A stretch of 64,000 nt of DNA, taken from Nematostella vectensis. Lineage: Eukaryota > Cnidaria > Anthozoa > Actiniaria > Edwardsiidae. The notes below the pieces were generated by a model. That model saw only the letters and a program-made list of their open reading frames with translations. It made no database searches and was not told the origin of the DNA. The stretch is from NCBI RefSeq assembly GCF_932526225.1, contig NC_064037.1, forward strand, positions 17,150,471 to 17,214,470. Reading direction: 5' to 3'. Both the position numbers and the translations under genes were made by a program. Shown piece by piece: positions 22,986 to 35,256 of the stretch; positions within the stretch are counted from its first letter, which is position 1, and the number at the start of each line of letters is the position of its first letter.

Positions 22986-23347
22986 TAATAGTAAATGCTA
23001 TTTATCTACAGTTCCGAATCGAACTTGAAACTTCAGATTAAGAATAGGGTGGTACTTAAAGCAAGAAAACTGTTGATTGCCTATACGATGAAATATCTGA
23101 AGATATTGTATCAAAAGTGTGAACTATGAACACTCTCAAATCTCTTCCAAATCGTCAATTATTCAAAGTTGTCATTCTTTTGAAGAGTGTAAGAAAGCCA
23201 TCTCCAAATACACCATTACAAATTTTCTCAATATGTCGTAGTTGTGTGTAGTTGTCTCATTTATTATGTTATATTTATTATCAGGCAAAGTTAATAAAAT
23301 TAAAATTACATGGAAAAAAACCGATGTAAGAAAAACGATGTTATACA
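22986..23347. other. Spacer, no gene seen
   Basis: AT-rich DNA with no recognised coding or repeat structure between the piggyBac relic and the TTAA-ended element. Confidence 0.4.
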
Positions 23348-24355
23348 TTAACCCATTGACCCCTGGCTTTTTTTTAGCTGAATTTACAAAAAACAGACTG
23401 AAAACAGATACCTCCCCCCCTATTCTGAGTTTTATACAGCCCGTCAAAGTCAAACACAGCTGCACCTAGTCAGCGGTATCCAAGCTTTCCAACAGTGCTT
23501 TGCAGTCCCCACTTTTAATCCCTCCTCGTTGTGCTGAAGCCAGCACAAGTTGATGGTTGCTTGTATTTTTCATCGAAAATACAGCTATGAGCATATTAGG
23601 AGAGTGTCTCAGGATATCATGAAGTCTTTTGGGGCATAATTGAGTGCTTTGCTTATGGATATTTGCAAGCAAAGGTGGATTCATGATGATTTTTTCTTGT
23701 TTGGCTTTGCCTGGATGAGAAAATAATTTTCTAATGAATCACCACAGCTCTCCCAAATGCTGTCTTTTCCGAAACCAAATTGATTGCAAAATTGTTTACA
23801 CTGCTATTCTGGGTCTGTATGACCTGGAATTGATTTGTTTGGCTTTGGGGTGAAAAGACTTATAAAAAACCATCTGACTTTGGGGAGAGGAGTGTTGACT
23901 GGCCCTCCCCTCGTGAATTTTCCCCTGGATCTCCCAGAATGCTTTGCAATACGTAAAGACATCTTCGTGGTTGTACAATCCTTCAAGGAGTGGACATTGT
24001 GTTTTGAGGCCATGGAAATGTACCTGGAGGATCAGAATAAAGGTATCTATTTGTGTCTTGAGCTGTGTTTGCTGATCTCTCTCCCTTGTGTGGTATTTTG
24101 AGCGTTTTATTGAGAGGGTTGATTCTGCTTTTCTCTCCTTGTTCGATTTGAGATTTGTCAAAGAACCTGTGCTATTATTTGGCTTAAGAGTAGATGCCAA
24201 CACCTTGGTTGGATACATATCTACAAGACCATTTATCCCTTAGACTGATGCCTGAGTATCTTCATCTTGTTGTGTTTATTTTGCATTTATGAATTTTTTG
24301 GGTTGTGGGTACTTCCCAAAGCCGATACAGGCCGGTTGAGGGGTCAATGTGTTAA
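23348..24355. mobile_element. Non-autonomous piggyBac-type element
   Basis: Bounded by TTAA (23348-23351 and 24352-24355) with inverted termini: the left is TTAACCCATTGACCCCTGGC, and the right in reverse complement is TTAACACATTGACCCCTCAA. TTAA duplication plus such ends is the piggyBac pattern. The roughly 1-kb interior has no transposase; minus-strand frames at 23796-24218 show no recognisable domain. It is therefore a deletion derivative or a large MITE. Confidence 0.8.
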
Positions 24356-24968
24356 ACAAAGAGAAACGATGTTATACCTATCAACATTACATTAGAACCC
24401 AGCAACGATCTTTCGGCCGAAACACGAGCAGCCCAAGGTGGAAGGATCGCCAGCAAGGCAAGTCCACAGGAAAACAACCAAGGTCCGGCGTTTAACGACA
24501 ACACACCTTAGGAAGACTACTTTTTTTACTTACCTACCTACGCAGAACCCATTGTTCTCTCAGTATGATAAAAAGTGGAAATCAATAAGTAAATGCGGCG
24601 ATCCCACTGTAGGTGAGAAACAAAATCGCTTGAAAATTAAATAGCAAAAGGTATTCCAAATGGAGATTATCTTAAATTTCCTCATGTGTTGTGTAAGAAA
24701 ATAAGCCCAAAAACTCAACAGGAAAACAAAATTATAATTTATGCTTTCTTCGCGATTTTTCTTGTTAAAGCATAAGACAATGCTGATATGTAGTTGTTCC
24801 AAACACACGTTTCATTTAAAAAAGTAAGAATACACTACAAGTAGAAAACAAAAATTATTATAATTTATGCTGTAAGTATCAACGGAACACCAATAAAGAA
24901 TGCCCAGCACACTAGATTGCTGGGAATCCACAGTCAAGAGACTTGATTTGTTGAGAAGAACAAATTCC
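24356..24968. other. Spacer, no gene seen
   Basis: No supported gene. Two similar tracts containing AAAATTATAATTTATGC / ATTATTATAATTTATGC occur near 24727 and 24852. Nothing else is recognised. Confidence 0.4.
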
Positions 24969-25510
24969 TTAATCCCGCTGCAAGGATGGCCTTCTACAAC
25001 GCTGTCATCCAGGTATTTATGTTGTTTATGATGCCTGCATCTGGGGTGACTCCTCCGTTTCTCATGGCAATGCCATGCTCTGCCTCATGCAGCCGCGAGA
25101 ATTATTTTGAATGCAAAGTGGGACACTCCTGCAAAGGATCTATTTGAAAAGCTTAAAAGAAAGGGTCACCAGGAGAAAGTTAAGATCGTCTATAAAGCAG
25201 TTAATCGTCTGACACCCAAATATATATCATAAAAATTTACCTCAACAAAAAATCGTTTGGCAAAAGATTTTCGCCTCAGTGCTATGGAACAATCCACCAT
25301 ATGACATAAAATACTCTAAATCTACTGCTACATGCAGACTTCAGTCATAAAGTCTCACTAGTTAGTCATTATTCATGTAACTTTAATTTAATTTCATTGC
25401 ACTAATCCACTAATTTGATGAGAGACAATTGTATTTTGCCTTTTGATATACAGTGTTAGCCTCATTACGAAATATTTATTATTATTACCATTATTCTTTT
25501 ATATTGATTT
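24969..25510 (+). pseudogene. LINE C-terminal relic
   Basis: Decayed fragments of the region after a LINE reverse transcriptase: ARMAFYNAVIQV near 24982, then a frame with RIILNAKWDTP-like sequence (about 25097-25135), VKIVYKAVNRLTPKYIS-like sequence (25180-25230) and NRLAKDFRLSAMEQST-like sequence (25250-25300). Stops and frameshifts are frequent. The residues match CR1/Rex-type C-terminal segments. An AT-rich 3' region follows. Confidence 0.55.
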
Positions 25511-27829
25511 TACCCAATAGCTATGTAATACAATGTATATAGGCATTATTATTTTTCTGTTAACTAAAGCCCTTTATATGGCTATGTAGGTTCAGTACTT
25601 AAGTTATTCCATTGTATATTGATTTCTTTTATGTACATAGAAGGCACATAGAAAGCAGTCTTATATTATTATGCTGATATTAAGACTCAAGGGGCAAGAT
25701 AAAACAACAAGAACCCCTAAACTTGCCCAAGAAAAGTGGTGCAAGCGATAAAGCAGGATAAGAGGAATATCCCAAAAGTTGGAAAATTCCAGCAATCTCC
25801 TTCAAAACTATTCCCCAAAAGTCTTGGCACACAAAAAGAATAAAAGGAATAAAAGAACAAAGGTAACAAGGACCAAACAGGGTGCGTACAATTTTCCACA
25901 AATAAAATTCAAGGACTTCTTCAAGGACTTTTTGTGGAAATTCAAGGGGTAGCATAACAAAGAAATAATAGAGACAATGTAGGGCCTTCCAAGATTTTAC
26001 CAAAGCCTTTTTCAATTGTACTTTTTCTTTTTTCGAATTTCCTTAGCAAAGATTTGCAGTGCATTTGACTTAGTGAGGAGGACTAATTGTGCCCTTTCTA
26101 CAGTTTCTTCTTGGCATTTTCGCTTACGGCATCCAAAAATCTTCTCCTGGCCCTTCTCTAGTCTTCATGATATTGGGTGTATTGTCTTCTCCCTTGACTT
26201 GCGGCATCTAGCAGCACCTTACTATATCTAGTTTAGCAAGCCACCAATAGCTGTCATGATTGTGAACAACTTTTTCAGCTTCTTTATTCAGGTTTCTAAC
26301 CATGAACTTCAACAGCATCTTAACAAGTTCACAGTTTTCAAAAAACAATTCTTCCAGACTAAGTGCTGTGAGAACACACTCAGCCCGTCTAGCTTGTAGG
26401 GGAAGGCGAATGGTCAATCTGAGAAATAGTCCAGAGTGGGCGAGAGGGCCGTTTTGAAAATCAGAGAAAACGAGATCTTGCTTTTCTAAAGATCTGAGAA
26501 CAAGAAGTCAAAATGCTAGAATCCGAGAATTCAAAAATATCTAGCGACCATTTGGCACCTCTCTTGCAGTTATCCATGAATATCCTACTCTGAGCTTGCT
26601 CAAAATTCTCCACAAACCAGCACCAGGAGATCACAGGAGTTTTATTAAGTTTCAAAGTAGTCGGTGGAGATTGATAAGTGGGGGGTAGAAGTTATTTATT
26701 GGTTCAAATAAAACTTAAATAAGCTTTCTAAAAAAAGGAGGCGGCGCTCGGTGGAAAATAACTGGCAGTTCTGCTGGCTGCAGGGGCCTAATGAATCCCC
26801 TGCTTGTAGCCCACCCATGTCATCAGCAAAAGCTTGAACTTGGCGAAAAAAACAATTCCTTTTACTACAATCTGCGTACAATCTATGCAAATCCTGTCTG
26901 TTGATGGGTTATACATTCTTTATCTTGTAAATCTTTACAATGTTACGCCTTACAATGTTACGCTTGGTGTCTTCGTTTCGTTCTCAATTCCTGTTTTTTT
27001 TCAAGCTTTTCGTTAATGCTTAAAATATAAGAAATATTGATTATGTTGTCAGTGAGCTGTTATTCATCCGAGTACACTATTTTTTTATAAGAACGTCCAT
27101 TCTGAGATTTCACCCAATTTTAAGAACATGATAACAACATACCAAGGCTCAGATGTGTGCAGATGCGTTCTAAAATGTAAAATCAATTTGTGCTCATATT
27201 AATAACATTGTTATTGCTATTGATCATTAGTGTAATTCTCTTCCTAATAATTCATTGGGTATTATATTCATACAGTATATTCACTAAAATTTAAAAACAT
27301 AGTTAAGAACATATTATTCAGCCTTGAAATGTCCCAAAAATAAGAACAGCCACAAATTTCCTGTGGGTCTGTTGGTTGCCAAATCGACTGAAGGGTCAGT
27401 TTAAGAAATCAAACCCAATCCGTACAGCAAGGAAGAAATTTCAAAGTTTCCAAGGGCTGCCAGGTCAGTTGATGTCAGAATTTCTGAGGGGTGAAAATGT
27501 AACTTTTTCTCCTCAATGGTGAGTTTGTGGATAAAAAATGAAATGGCCCTAAGACTAGGCATGATACAGGCCATGCATGTATTGTGTCATGAAATTTATT
27601 ATTTTAACTCTTAAGAAAGTGGTCAATTTTAGTTTCTCGTTTATATTGTACTGAATTTTGTTTGAGAGTTTTTTACACAGACAACTGTCTGTGAACATGA
27701 AATCAATCTGCAGAAGTGTAATGTAAGAATCAAGCATTCAAAAACAGTATTCCACTCAACAACCTCATGGATTCAACCTCATGAATAACAATCAAAGGAC
27801 ATGGGAAAGTAAATTTTGGCTTTTAATGT
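25511..27829. other. Non-coding stretch, no supported gene
   Basis: Only short unconserved frames on either strand. A minus-strand frame at 25680-26015 is hydrophobic but low in complexity. A minus-strand frame at 26696-26890 contains AFADDMGG, which superficially resembles an RT motif but has no flanking RT blocks. Confidence 0.45.
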
Positions 27830-27899
27830 AAATGCGGATACCAATACAAACGACCACAATACAAACGACCACAAAACAGGTGACCAGTGACACAGACAA

Positions 27900-28400
27900 A
27901 ATGAGTTTTGACTTTGGCAAAGCGTCAAGCGCCAAAGAGGGCGAAGTCTATACTTACATCGTTAAGTCCATCGACTTCTCTATGAGCCAGTTCTTGAACA
28001 AATCCATCCTTTTGCGTGTAAATTCCTTTTTCTGTGGTACAGGAAAGACTTTTAGATCGCTTGAGTCAAAACCCGTTAAGAAGGGCAAAGCGTCAAAGAA
28101 CAAAGTCGCGTTTGAGAGAAGTTTATACTCACGTCTTTAGGTTCTAAGAAGTTAAGCTCATCGACCTCTCTACCATTCTTTAACAGTTCCGTCTTTCAGC
28201 GTGTTGATCACTTTTCTAGTTAAAAACTTTTTTTTTTCTGTGGGGCGAGAAAGATTTTCTAAATCGTTTCTAATTCACGTTTCTCAACGAGCTTCAAAAC
28301 CCTCACAGAAATGGCGGGATGCTTCAAAGTCGGTACCAGTCTTTTTGCCGTTTTTCTTGGTAACGAGGCTGATTGTGGAGCACAGCCTACCCGAAAATTA
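27900..28400. repeat. Two diverged ~190-bp tandem repeats
   Basis: The blocks at about 27957-28100 and 28150-28335 share landmarks in the same order: GTTAAG(T/C)(C/T)CATCGAC(T/C)TCTCTA, then TTTTTCTGTGG, then GAAAGA(C/T)TTT and GCTTCAAA/GCGTCAAA. They are well diverged. The 27832-28140 frame covering the first copy has no recognised domain. Confidence 0.45.
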
Positions 28401-28733
28401 CCGATAAAGAAGCACTGATGGTCCAGTCAATCTGTGGTTTCAGGTGGAACTAATTGCAATAGAATTTCTCTCAACGGATTTTAAACAAGTGACTTGTTAA
28501 CATACTTAAATTCCCAAAAAATCTCTTTTTACATTTCGGAGCAAAACCACAGAGGATACCCGCGTCGCTTAAACGGAAAAAATAGTAAAATTACAAGTCA
28601 CAATTAGTACATTGTAAAAGACCATTGGTCAAAGTTGATTAAAGACCTTATCGACATAATGCAAATTGTGCATGTTTCATTTCTATTTCAAATTTTTTTT
28701 CTTTACCAATATATTTGTGCATTCTAGGCGTCA

Positions 28734-29570
28734 GTGACTGAAATTTGTATAGAAAACAAACTTACATGTGACAGCAACTCAGTAGCTAGGGTTGTTATAG
28801 AAAGCTTGGCCTCTCGTCACCTCACAGTGACTTCCGGGGTCTCTCAAGAAAGCCTAGTAGGCCCCCTTCTATTTACGACCATCAACGATCTACCATACGC
28901 CAGAGACAAAGGCACTAATACCGCTATATACGCAGACGACACAAAGCTATACCGAACAATCTCTTCGATGAAGGACTGTGAAGCTCTCCAGGATGACCTG
29001 ATAAGTCTAAACAAGTGAAGCGACGAAACAGATTTCAACTTCGACGCTACCAAGTCTTGACAGTCTCACGAAAGAAATCGCCCACAATTGTTGGCGCCAC
29101 AAGTCTTCAGCGCATCAACAGTGCAAAAGATCTTGGAGTGACATGACGGAAAAAGCTGGAAAACGCGCAATCCCAGATAGAGAGAGAAGACACAATTTCT
29201 TCAGTGGCTATAGGTTCCTTGTATTACGGACTGGTCTTAAAACAAAAATAAGGTGAGGCCGAAGTGCACAGAACCAGATTTCGGCTTTTTAAGATAATTT
29301 TTCCTTGATCATCATTGCCCTGTGTATCAGCGCAGGGACGAAAAGCTCAAATTATGGACTACAGGGTCAGGCGTAATCTGTACTTGTCAAGTCGCAGCTA
29401 TGTTTCGTCACTAAAGTCTGGTCCCCCGGCAGAGTAAACCTTAAAGTCCAGCCACCCGCTGGATTCTAAGATCCAAGATCGGGGACTTGAGCTATATAGA
29501 GCGACTTCTAAAACTCGATCTACTTCCGTTGGTATACGACCAAGAGGTAAAAGACGTCATAAGGGGCTCG
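28734..29570 (+). pseudogene. CR1-type LINE reverse transcriptase relic
   Basis: From 28790 the frame reads VVIESLASRHLTVTSGVS, then GPLLFTTINDLPYA and AIYADDTKLYRTISSM with an intact YADD, then LQDDLISLNK and a stop at 29016. Decayed continuation includes INSAKDLGVT near 29115 and, at 29487, SYIERLLKLDLLPLVYDQEV, which is the C-terminal motif of these LINEs. It is truncated at both ends and frameshifted. Confidence 0.72.
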
Positions 29571-29671
29571 TTATATGACCAACGTTTTCTCTACTACGCT
29601 GCCACTACGTGGCATTCTGGCATCATACTTTTTTTAATTGAAGGAAAGCCTACATTATCCCAGAACTAGCG

Positions 29672-29800
29672 TCTTTTCAGTGTAGTTGCCGTAGCGGGAA
29701 ATAAGAACGAGGCTTTTTCACCAAGCACCCGTCGTAGTAGTGTAATTGGCGTAGTAGGAAATAAAACAAGTTTTTTTCACCAAGCAGCCGTGTTATCAAC
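29672..29800. repeat. Short tandem duplication
   Basis: Two copies of a roughly 70-bp unit containing TTG(C/G)CGTAG(C/T)(G/A)GGAAATAA and then CACCAAGCA(C/G)CCGT lie head to tail. No function is apparent. Confidence 0.5.
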
Positions 29801-30017
29801 GACCGATACAAAAACTTGATGTCTTAACACACCCGAGATTCGAGACCCAACACCCAAAACTCGTAAACAGTCCCCGCACCTAGCACTAAGATAGAGCAGA
29901 CAAAGCGGGTTCTGCAAGGTTTCACCTTGTCTTTCGAGATCGGTGTGAGACCCACTAGCGCAACTACAAAGCACGAGTAAGGCCACCGCCTATCATATCG
30001 CAAACCTACTAACATCT

Positions 30018-30980
30018 ATGAAGGGCCTCAAATTCGCTCTTGCATTGAAAATCACATTCTATAAAACGGTCGGTGATGACACAGTGTTTGAGAATTTAAC
30101 AGCACAGCCCAAACGATCGTCAAGCATACTGAGATTAATGAGGCATTGCGAAACTATTAACAACAAAAGCACTACAACCGAATTGAAAAGCAGAATAAGA
30201 TCAACAAATATACCCAACGTATTCAGTCATGGGAATAAGCAAATATACCCAATATACGTCTCAAGGGAGAAATTCGAAGACCATATAGAGCTACTGCTAA
30301 TCACTGAGTGTAATAACAAGCACTGTGTGCTGATTAAACACCTCAACAAGCTTATGTACAATCAAACCAAGCACAAGGAGAGGAAGCATTTCTGTATTAG
30401 CTGCCTCCAGTGCTTCAATTCTGTAGGAGTACTAGCCAACCACATTGAGAATGGCCTCCAGATCAATGGGACACAGGCGGTCAAGATGCCAATTAAGGAA
30501 CATAGTACACTAAAATTCACAAATCACCACAAGCAGCAACCACTACCACTCGTCATCTACGCCGATCTTGATGCTATAATGGAAAAGATCCAGGGGTGCC
30601 AACAAAATAATGATTCATCCTACACACAAGCCTATCAAAAATACACGATACGGCTATCACGTGGTCTGTTGCTATAATGACAAGTACACAAAACCAACAC
30701 AGATCTATAGAGGTGAAAAGGCTGTTTATAAATTCATGGAGAAAATGCTAGAAGAAGTCAAGTATTGTAAGTGTGTTATGCGAAAGCACTTCGATAAAGA
30801 CCTAGTGATGAGTAAGAAGGACGACAAACAGTTTCGAGAGGCCACAAAATGCCACATCTGCGATCGGGAATACACTAAGAAAGATATTTGAGTTCGAGAT
30901 CATTACCACATTACTGGCAAATTCAGACGCTCCGCTCATCAAAATTGCAATCTGAAGCTTAGAGTGAACCCAGAAAATTT
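30018..30980 (+). pseudogene. Polinton/Maverick DNA polymerase B relic, N-terminal part
   Basis: The frame from 30018 contains the region typical of Polinton PolB before and into the exonuclease: IPNVFSHGNKQIYPIYVS, a Cys-x-x-Cys element in HFCISCLQCF, TFxNHHKQQPLPLVIYADL (a degraded exonuclease I motif) and, after a frame change near 30640, CHICDREYTKKDI and then DHYHITGKFRRSAHQNCNLK (30850-30960). A stop lies at 30889. The relic ends at the tail of a minus-strand LINE and resumes at about 33,566. No Polinton integrase, capsid or termini were recognised beside it. Confidence 0.8.
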
Positions 30981-32429
30981 ATTTATTTATCTTTATTTAT
31001 TTGAGCCATAAACACAAATAACAACAATTCAAAACCTAACAAAAATGAAAAACAGGCCGGGTAGCCTCTACAGACTGGGCCAATTACAGTGGTATCCTTA
31101 CACTAAAACATATATAAAAGTTAATAGCAGCACGTAGGCCCACGGATGAGACCACGCGCTTCATTGCACTTAGGGCACACGGACTTCTAGGTCCTTGGAT
31201 CGTCCGGAATAAAAACATTAGAAAGTGCATCTGTATAATAAGTCATCAACATGCGTCTGAACGAGCTAAGTGTGACATTTTCATGTCTTAGATTTCTGGA
31301 ATGGAGTTATGAGTGCCAGCAGCACGTAAAAAAAAGACCTTTGATATGTTCTGCATTTCTTTGATATGTAGTTAGTTGAGTTAGATGATCTGGTGGCCCT
31401 AGAATAGTTTCTAGTGTTAGGCAAAGCATTACTATCAATCTGTACAAGTTTGTTTATGGCTTTAAAGAAGAAAACAAGAGACCCAGGTACTCATGCAGGT
31501 ACGAGAGGGGCAGTAGGTTGGTCATCTGCACCCTCGTCTTGTAGCTGGTGTCCCACTGGAAGGGCATCTGCAGTATGAACTTGGTCGCACGGCGTTGGGC
31601 TCTCTCCACGTGTTTATCAGCCCGATTGACTGGGCAGCCCAGGCTTGTGTTGCATAGCCCATCCGGCAGCGGACGATGGCGGACAGACCGGGTGTACCTG
31701 GATGCGCGACGTACAAACCCAAGGAGCCGGTTTGCCTTACAGCATTGCTCAGTGACTTGCTTGTTTCAGCCAAGCTGCTGGAGACCTACTCTCTCTCGGA
31801 GTCACAGACCTTGTTTACCTCCCCCTTGATGGTGTATCTGTGTTCCACTGGCTTTTTCTTGCACGTGATCAGTTGGCCTTTGCTCTTAGTCTTGTTGAAT
31901 AATAGCCCAAAAGATTCTGACCAGGAGACAAGACTGGTCAGATCCGCCTGCAAGGAAGCAGAGTCACTTTCAGATTCGATTGTTCTGAATGCCTTAGTAT
32001 TGTCCGCGTAGCACGCTACTCTAGGTGTCGCTGCACACTGGTAAACCGTTGGCGAACATGAGAAACGGACCCAGGGACACCTGTGGTACCCCTGACGTGA
32101 CAGGGAGCTCACGAGATGTAGCCCCAAGCGCTACCACTCGTTGTTTGTGGCTCAAGAGATAGGATCCAAACCAGTCGAGCAGTAAGCCAGTGATGCCAAA
32201 CTGGCAAAGTCTCTCTCCATCATGAGGGCGTGGTCGACTTTATCAAAAGCCTTGCTCTGTCCAAATAAACAACATCCGTTTGTTTACCACAGTCTATCTG
32301 CTCACCAATGTAGTCTAAAACGCTAGTTAACTGCGGCACGACTCCTTACTGAATGAAATGCGTTCACTAGATGTTTATCCCGTTTTAACAAGATGGGTGT
32401 TTTCTTTTTTTAACGGATAGATCACAGCG

Positions 32430-32900
32430 TGCAAGAATAGGAAGCTCGTTGTCTACGCCTGTGTCCCCTAATGGGGGAATCCCTCAGGGAACTAAACTAG
32501 CACCACTGCTTTTCGCGATATTAGTAAACAAGCTAATGGCACAGTGGCCAGCACGTCTAAAATATGTAGATGACACAACTGTGTTAGAGGTAATTTTGCG
32601 TTGTAGTCCAAGCTACCTACAAGCAGTCGTAAATGACGTTAGTAACTTTGCGTCCAGTCGTGGCATGCAGAGAACTTAGTGTCAACTTCTTACAATATCA
32701 ACCATCATGGACTGGCCTACCGGTTTTCTTATCAGATTTGCAGGAATCAGAGATTCAGAGATGCGCGATACGCGTTTTTTCCCGCAGACTGCTCATGCCC
32801 TTATCTGCTAGTAGCCTCTGTGAGCGTTTCGTCTCAAAAGCGAATATATCGCCACCTCTGAACTATATCTTTCCTAGTCAACCATAGTATATCCGGGAAC
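32430..32900 (+). pseudogene. Second LINE fragment nested in the minus-strand LINE
   Basis: The plus-strand frame reads VSPNGGIPQGTKLAPLLFAI, then RLKYVDDTTVLEVI with the catalytic VDD pair, to a stop at 32677. A different frame gives GLPVFLSDLQESEIQRCAIR, then LCERFVSKANISPPL near 32700-32860, the C-terminal segment. RT and C-terminus are joined by a deletion. It belongs to a different LINE lineage (YVDD type) from its host element. Confidence 0.68.
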
Positions 32901-33451
32901 GACACCTCTGTGGAACATGTTGTGTGTTCTAATACGTCCCAGGGGATTCTCGGTAATTTAAGGTCTCCTGCTATTATTATATATTCGTAAGCCTCTGAGG
33001 CAAAGTTTAGAAAGATGTTGAATTTTTCAAGCTAGCTTGTGGGATTGTCCTCAGGCTTGGGCCAATAAATAGAGCTTACGAGTACCTTCTTGTTGCAGTG
33101 TGTAGTTTATTCTGCAGACACAATTTCCAGGTTCTGGGCGATGTGAGCGTTCGGTAAATATTCGCTTATCGTCTTGAAAAAGCTTGATTTCGTTGCAATA
33201 AGAACACCACCGCCTTGCGCTCAGGGCGGTCTCTTCTGTATGTAATGAAATCCGGGATGAGTAAAAGTTCTTGGTCAAGGATGCTGTTATTTAGCCATGT
33301 TTCAATTATTAGCACCACGTCGGCTTCCATGGAGTAAACCAGGTCTTTATTCGAGAAGGTTCGTAACGGTAATTGCCTTACCTGTGCTGCGACTTGACGC
33401 TTCTGTGAAAATACTCTAAGAAAGGAGCTCGCTGAAGGGAAGTTTCTGCCT

Positions 33452-33481
33452 GGGCCAGGGTTCAACTGGACATTTCCCCCA
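33452..33481 (-). other. 2A-like ribosome-skipping motif remnant in LINE
   Basis: The minus strand encodes GGNVQLNPGP followed by Gly. 2A peptides end D-V/I-E-x-N-P-G-P; here NPGP is kept but Asp and Glu read Asn and Gln. CR1-like LINEs of marine invertebrates are known to carry N-terminal 2A sequences. Upstream Leu-rich residues (RLLCELLLLGG) also fit. Activity is doubtful given the changed residues. Confidence 0.6.
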
Positions 33482-33565
33482 AGGAGCAGGAGCTCGCAGA
33501 GAAGCCGAGCAAGACCAACATGATTGTCGTATAATGAAGACAGCAAAAGGGGATTTATATTAGAA

Positions 33566-34345
33566 GACGACCTAGAATACCCACAAGAGTTGCACGACCT
33601 CCACAACAACTATCAACTAGCTGCAGAGAGAGTTTTGTGTGAGTACAGACATGCTGTCTGAGTATTGTAAAGAAATAGCTAACAAATTCGGTGTACAAAC
33701 AGACCTCGTGAGTAAGCTGATTTTTCCGACATTGAATTACAAAAAGAAATATGTTTTACACTATCGAAACCTACAACTATACTTACACCTTGGCATCGTG
33801 AAGCTGACAAGTATGTGAGTAATAAGATTTTCAACAAAAACTCAGTGGCTGGTCCATAAGGTCAAAGGGACGCTAACCCTAGACCGGCCGGCTTATTTAG
33901 GGATGTGCATTCTAGACATTATTAAGACGCTGGTGTACGATTTCCACTAAAACTACAGCAAAAAGAATTATGGTGACAAAGCTCGGCTACTGTTCACCGA
34001 CACAGACTCCCTATAACCTATGAAATCGAAACTGAAGACATCTACAAAGACTTTTGGAACGACAAAGACAAATTCGACAACAGCGACTATGTACCCTAAA
34101 AGCTCCCGTATATCGATGAGACAAAAAAGTGATTGGAAAGTTCAAGGATGAAGCCGCTGGAGCCCCCATCAGCGAGTTCGTCAGTCTACGTTCCAATATG
34201 TACACGTACGTTAAAGACGACCAATCAGACGGAAAGATTGTAAAAGGAATCAGGAAAAGCGTAATCAAAAAGGGATATCCGACATGAGGACTATAAGAGA
34301 ACACTACTAGAAGTGAAGCAAATGCAACATTAGATGAAAACAATT
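33566..34345 (+). pseudogene. Polinton/Maverick DNA polymerase B relic, C-terminal part
   Basis: Beyond the LINE the reading resumes with DDLEYPQELHDLHNNYQLA, then RPAYLGMCILDIIKTLVYDF, and motif C KARLLFTDTDSL (33985-34017). TFxxDKDKFD-like and FKDEAAGAPISEF sequences follow to about 34340. Multiple stops and frameshifts occur. The exonuclease and motif A parts between the two halves are absent, so a deletion accompanied or preceded the LINE insertion. Confidence 0.78.
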
Positions 34346-34739
34346 GATATTTTACTGATCTAGTTTAAGCCAAATGTCCATGTCCAATACTTTTGTTTTT
34401 ATAAACCATAATATTAATGCTTCCAGCTTTCAGTATATAAAGTTCCTTCAAGAAACTGATTTAGGGAAAAAATCACCATTTTACATGCCAAAAAATATCT
34501 GAAATTATGAAGGCCGAAACCGAAAGTTGTGAAGAAGAGATGTCAGATTCTGAAATAATGATAAACTGATTTAAAGACTTTTTGTTTATAGAGGTCGTAA
34601 AGGGGAATTTTGGCGCCCAAAAGGGGGGGGCACCGAAATAAATGTTTACAATGAAAGGGGGGCTCTGAAATTTTAAGGTGTATTTAATAAACACCCCCTG
34701 GAAGCTGACACTACGCTATCAAAAACACCAAAGCGTGAT
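34346..34739. other. Spacer between Polinton relic and virus-like element
   Basis: AT-rich non-coding DNA. GC content rises sharply after about 34,740, which marks the approximate left border of the virus-like element. Confidence 0.4.
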
Positions 34740-34859
34740 TCCATACGAGAGGCGAAGAGTTTGTAGGTGTAGCCGGGTGGTGGAGCTAGGTTGTGGAGCT
34801 AGGATGTGAAGCCGAGGTGCCCACACAGTCGGTTGTCCTATCTATAGGAGGCCATCGTT

Positions 34860-35200
34860 ACCAGGGGGGACTGGGGACTTTCAGTGAAACGAGTGGGAGG
34901 CGCGAATCGCCCCTCCGGGCCTCCCAGCCCCGTCTAAGGCTTTGGAGGCGCGAATCCCCCCTCCGAACCCCCAGCCCCACTCCAGGATGGGGACTTTTAG
35001 TGACACCGAAACGCGTTTCGCGTAGATTTATAATTGCTGGTTATTAATCTACGTCGGGACCACTTCGCGTAGATGGATACTTAGCAGAAGTGAATCTACG
35101 CAAAACACACTCCGCGTAGATGGGCAATTAGCGATGGTTAGCAATCATTAATCCGCTGTCTATCGACAGCAGCGGGACTGGGGCCTTTCATAGAAACGAG
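34860..35200. repeat. Repeat-rich left end of the virus-like element
   Basis: A string GGGACTGGGGACTTTCAGTG with AAACGAGTGGGA (34867-34901) recurs near 34985 (partial) and 35173-35205. Between them TTCGCGTAGAT/TCCGCGTAGAT occurs several times in direct orientation with inverted ATCTACG copies (35018-35122). GGAGGCGCGAATC also occurs twice. The pattern suggests a terminal or regulatory region. Confidence 0.5.
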
Positions 35201-35256
35201 TGGGAACCTTGCAATTAGACCTCCGTCTGTCCTGTGGTATACCGAGCGTTCGAAGG

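Larger units (their letters stand above)
30976..33565 (-). mobile_element. CR1/L2-type LINE, decayed, minus strand
   Basis: On the minus strand, 5' to 3': a frame at 33609-33166 with a 2A-like GGNVQLNPGP and an endonuclease start (ADVVLIIETWLNNSILD, then TYRRDRPERK); more endonuclease in broken frames to about 32,930; a plus-strand LINE fragment nested at about 32,430-32,900; then RT (YIGEQIDCGKQTDVVYLD, FGITGLLLDWFGSYL, ACYADNTKAFRTIE) at 32340-31790; and the C-terminal domain to 31,500. The 3' tail, a TTTA repeat on the plus strand (30978-31000), lies against the Polinton polymerase. The catalytic YADD reads YADN. Many stops show it is dead. Confidence 0.75.

Noticed and set aside
26696..26890. 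AFADDMGG as a reverse transcriptase catalytic motif
   Set aside because: No upstream or downstream RT blocks occur on that strand, so the match is probably chance.
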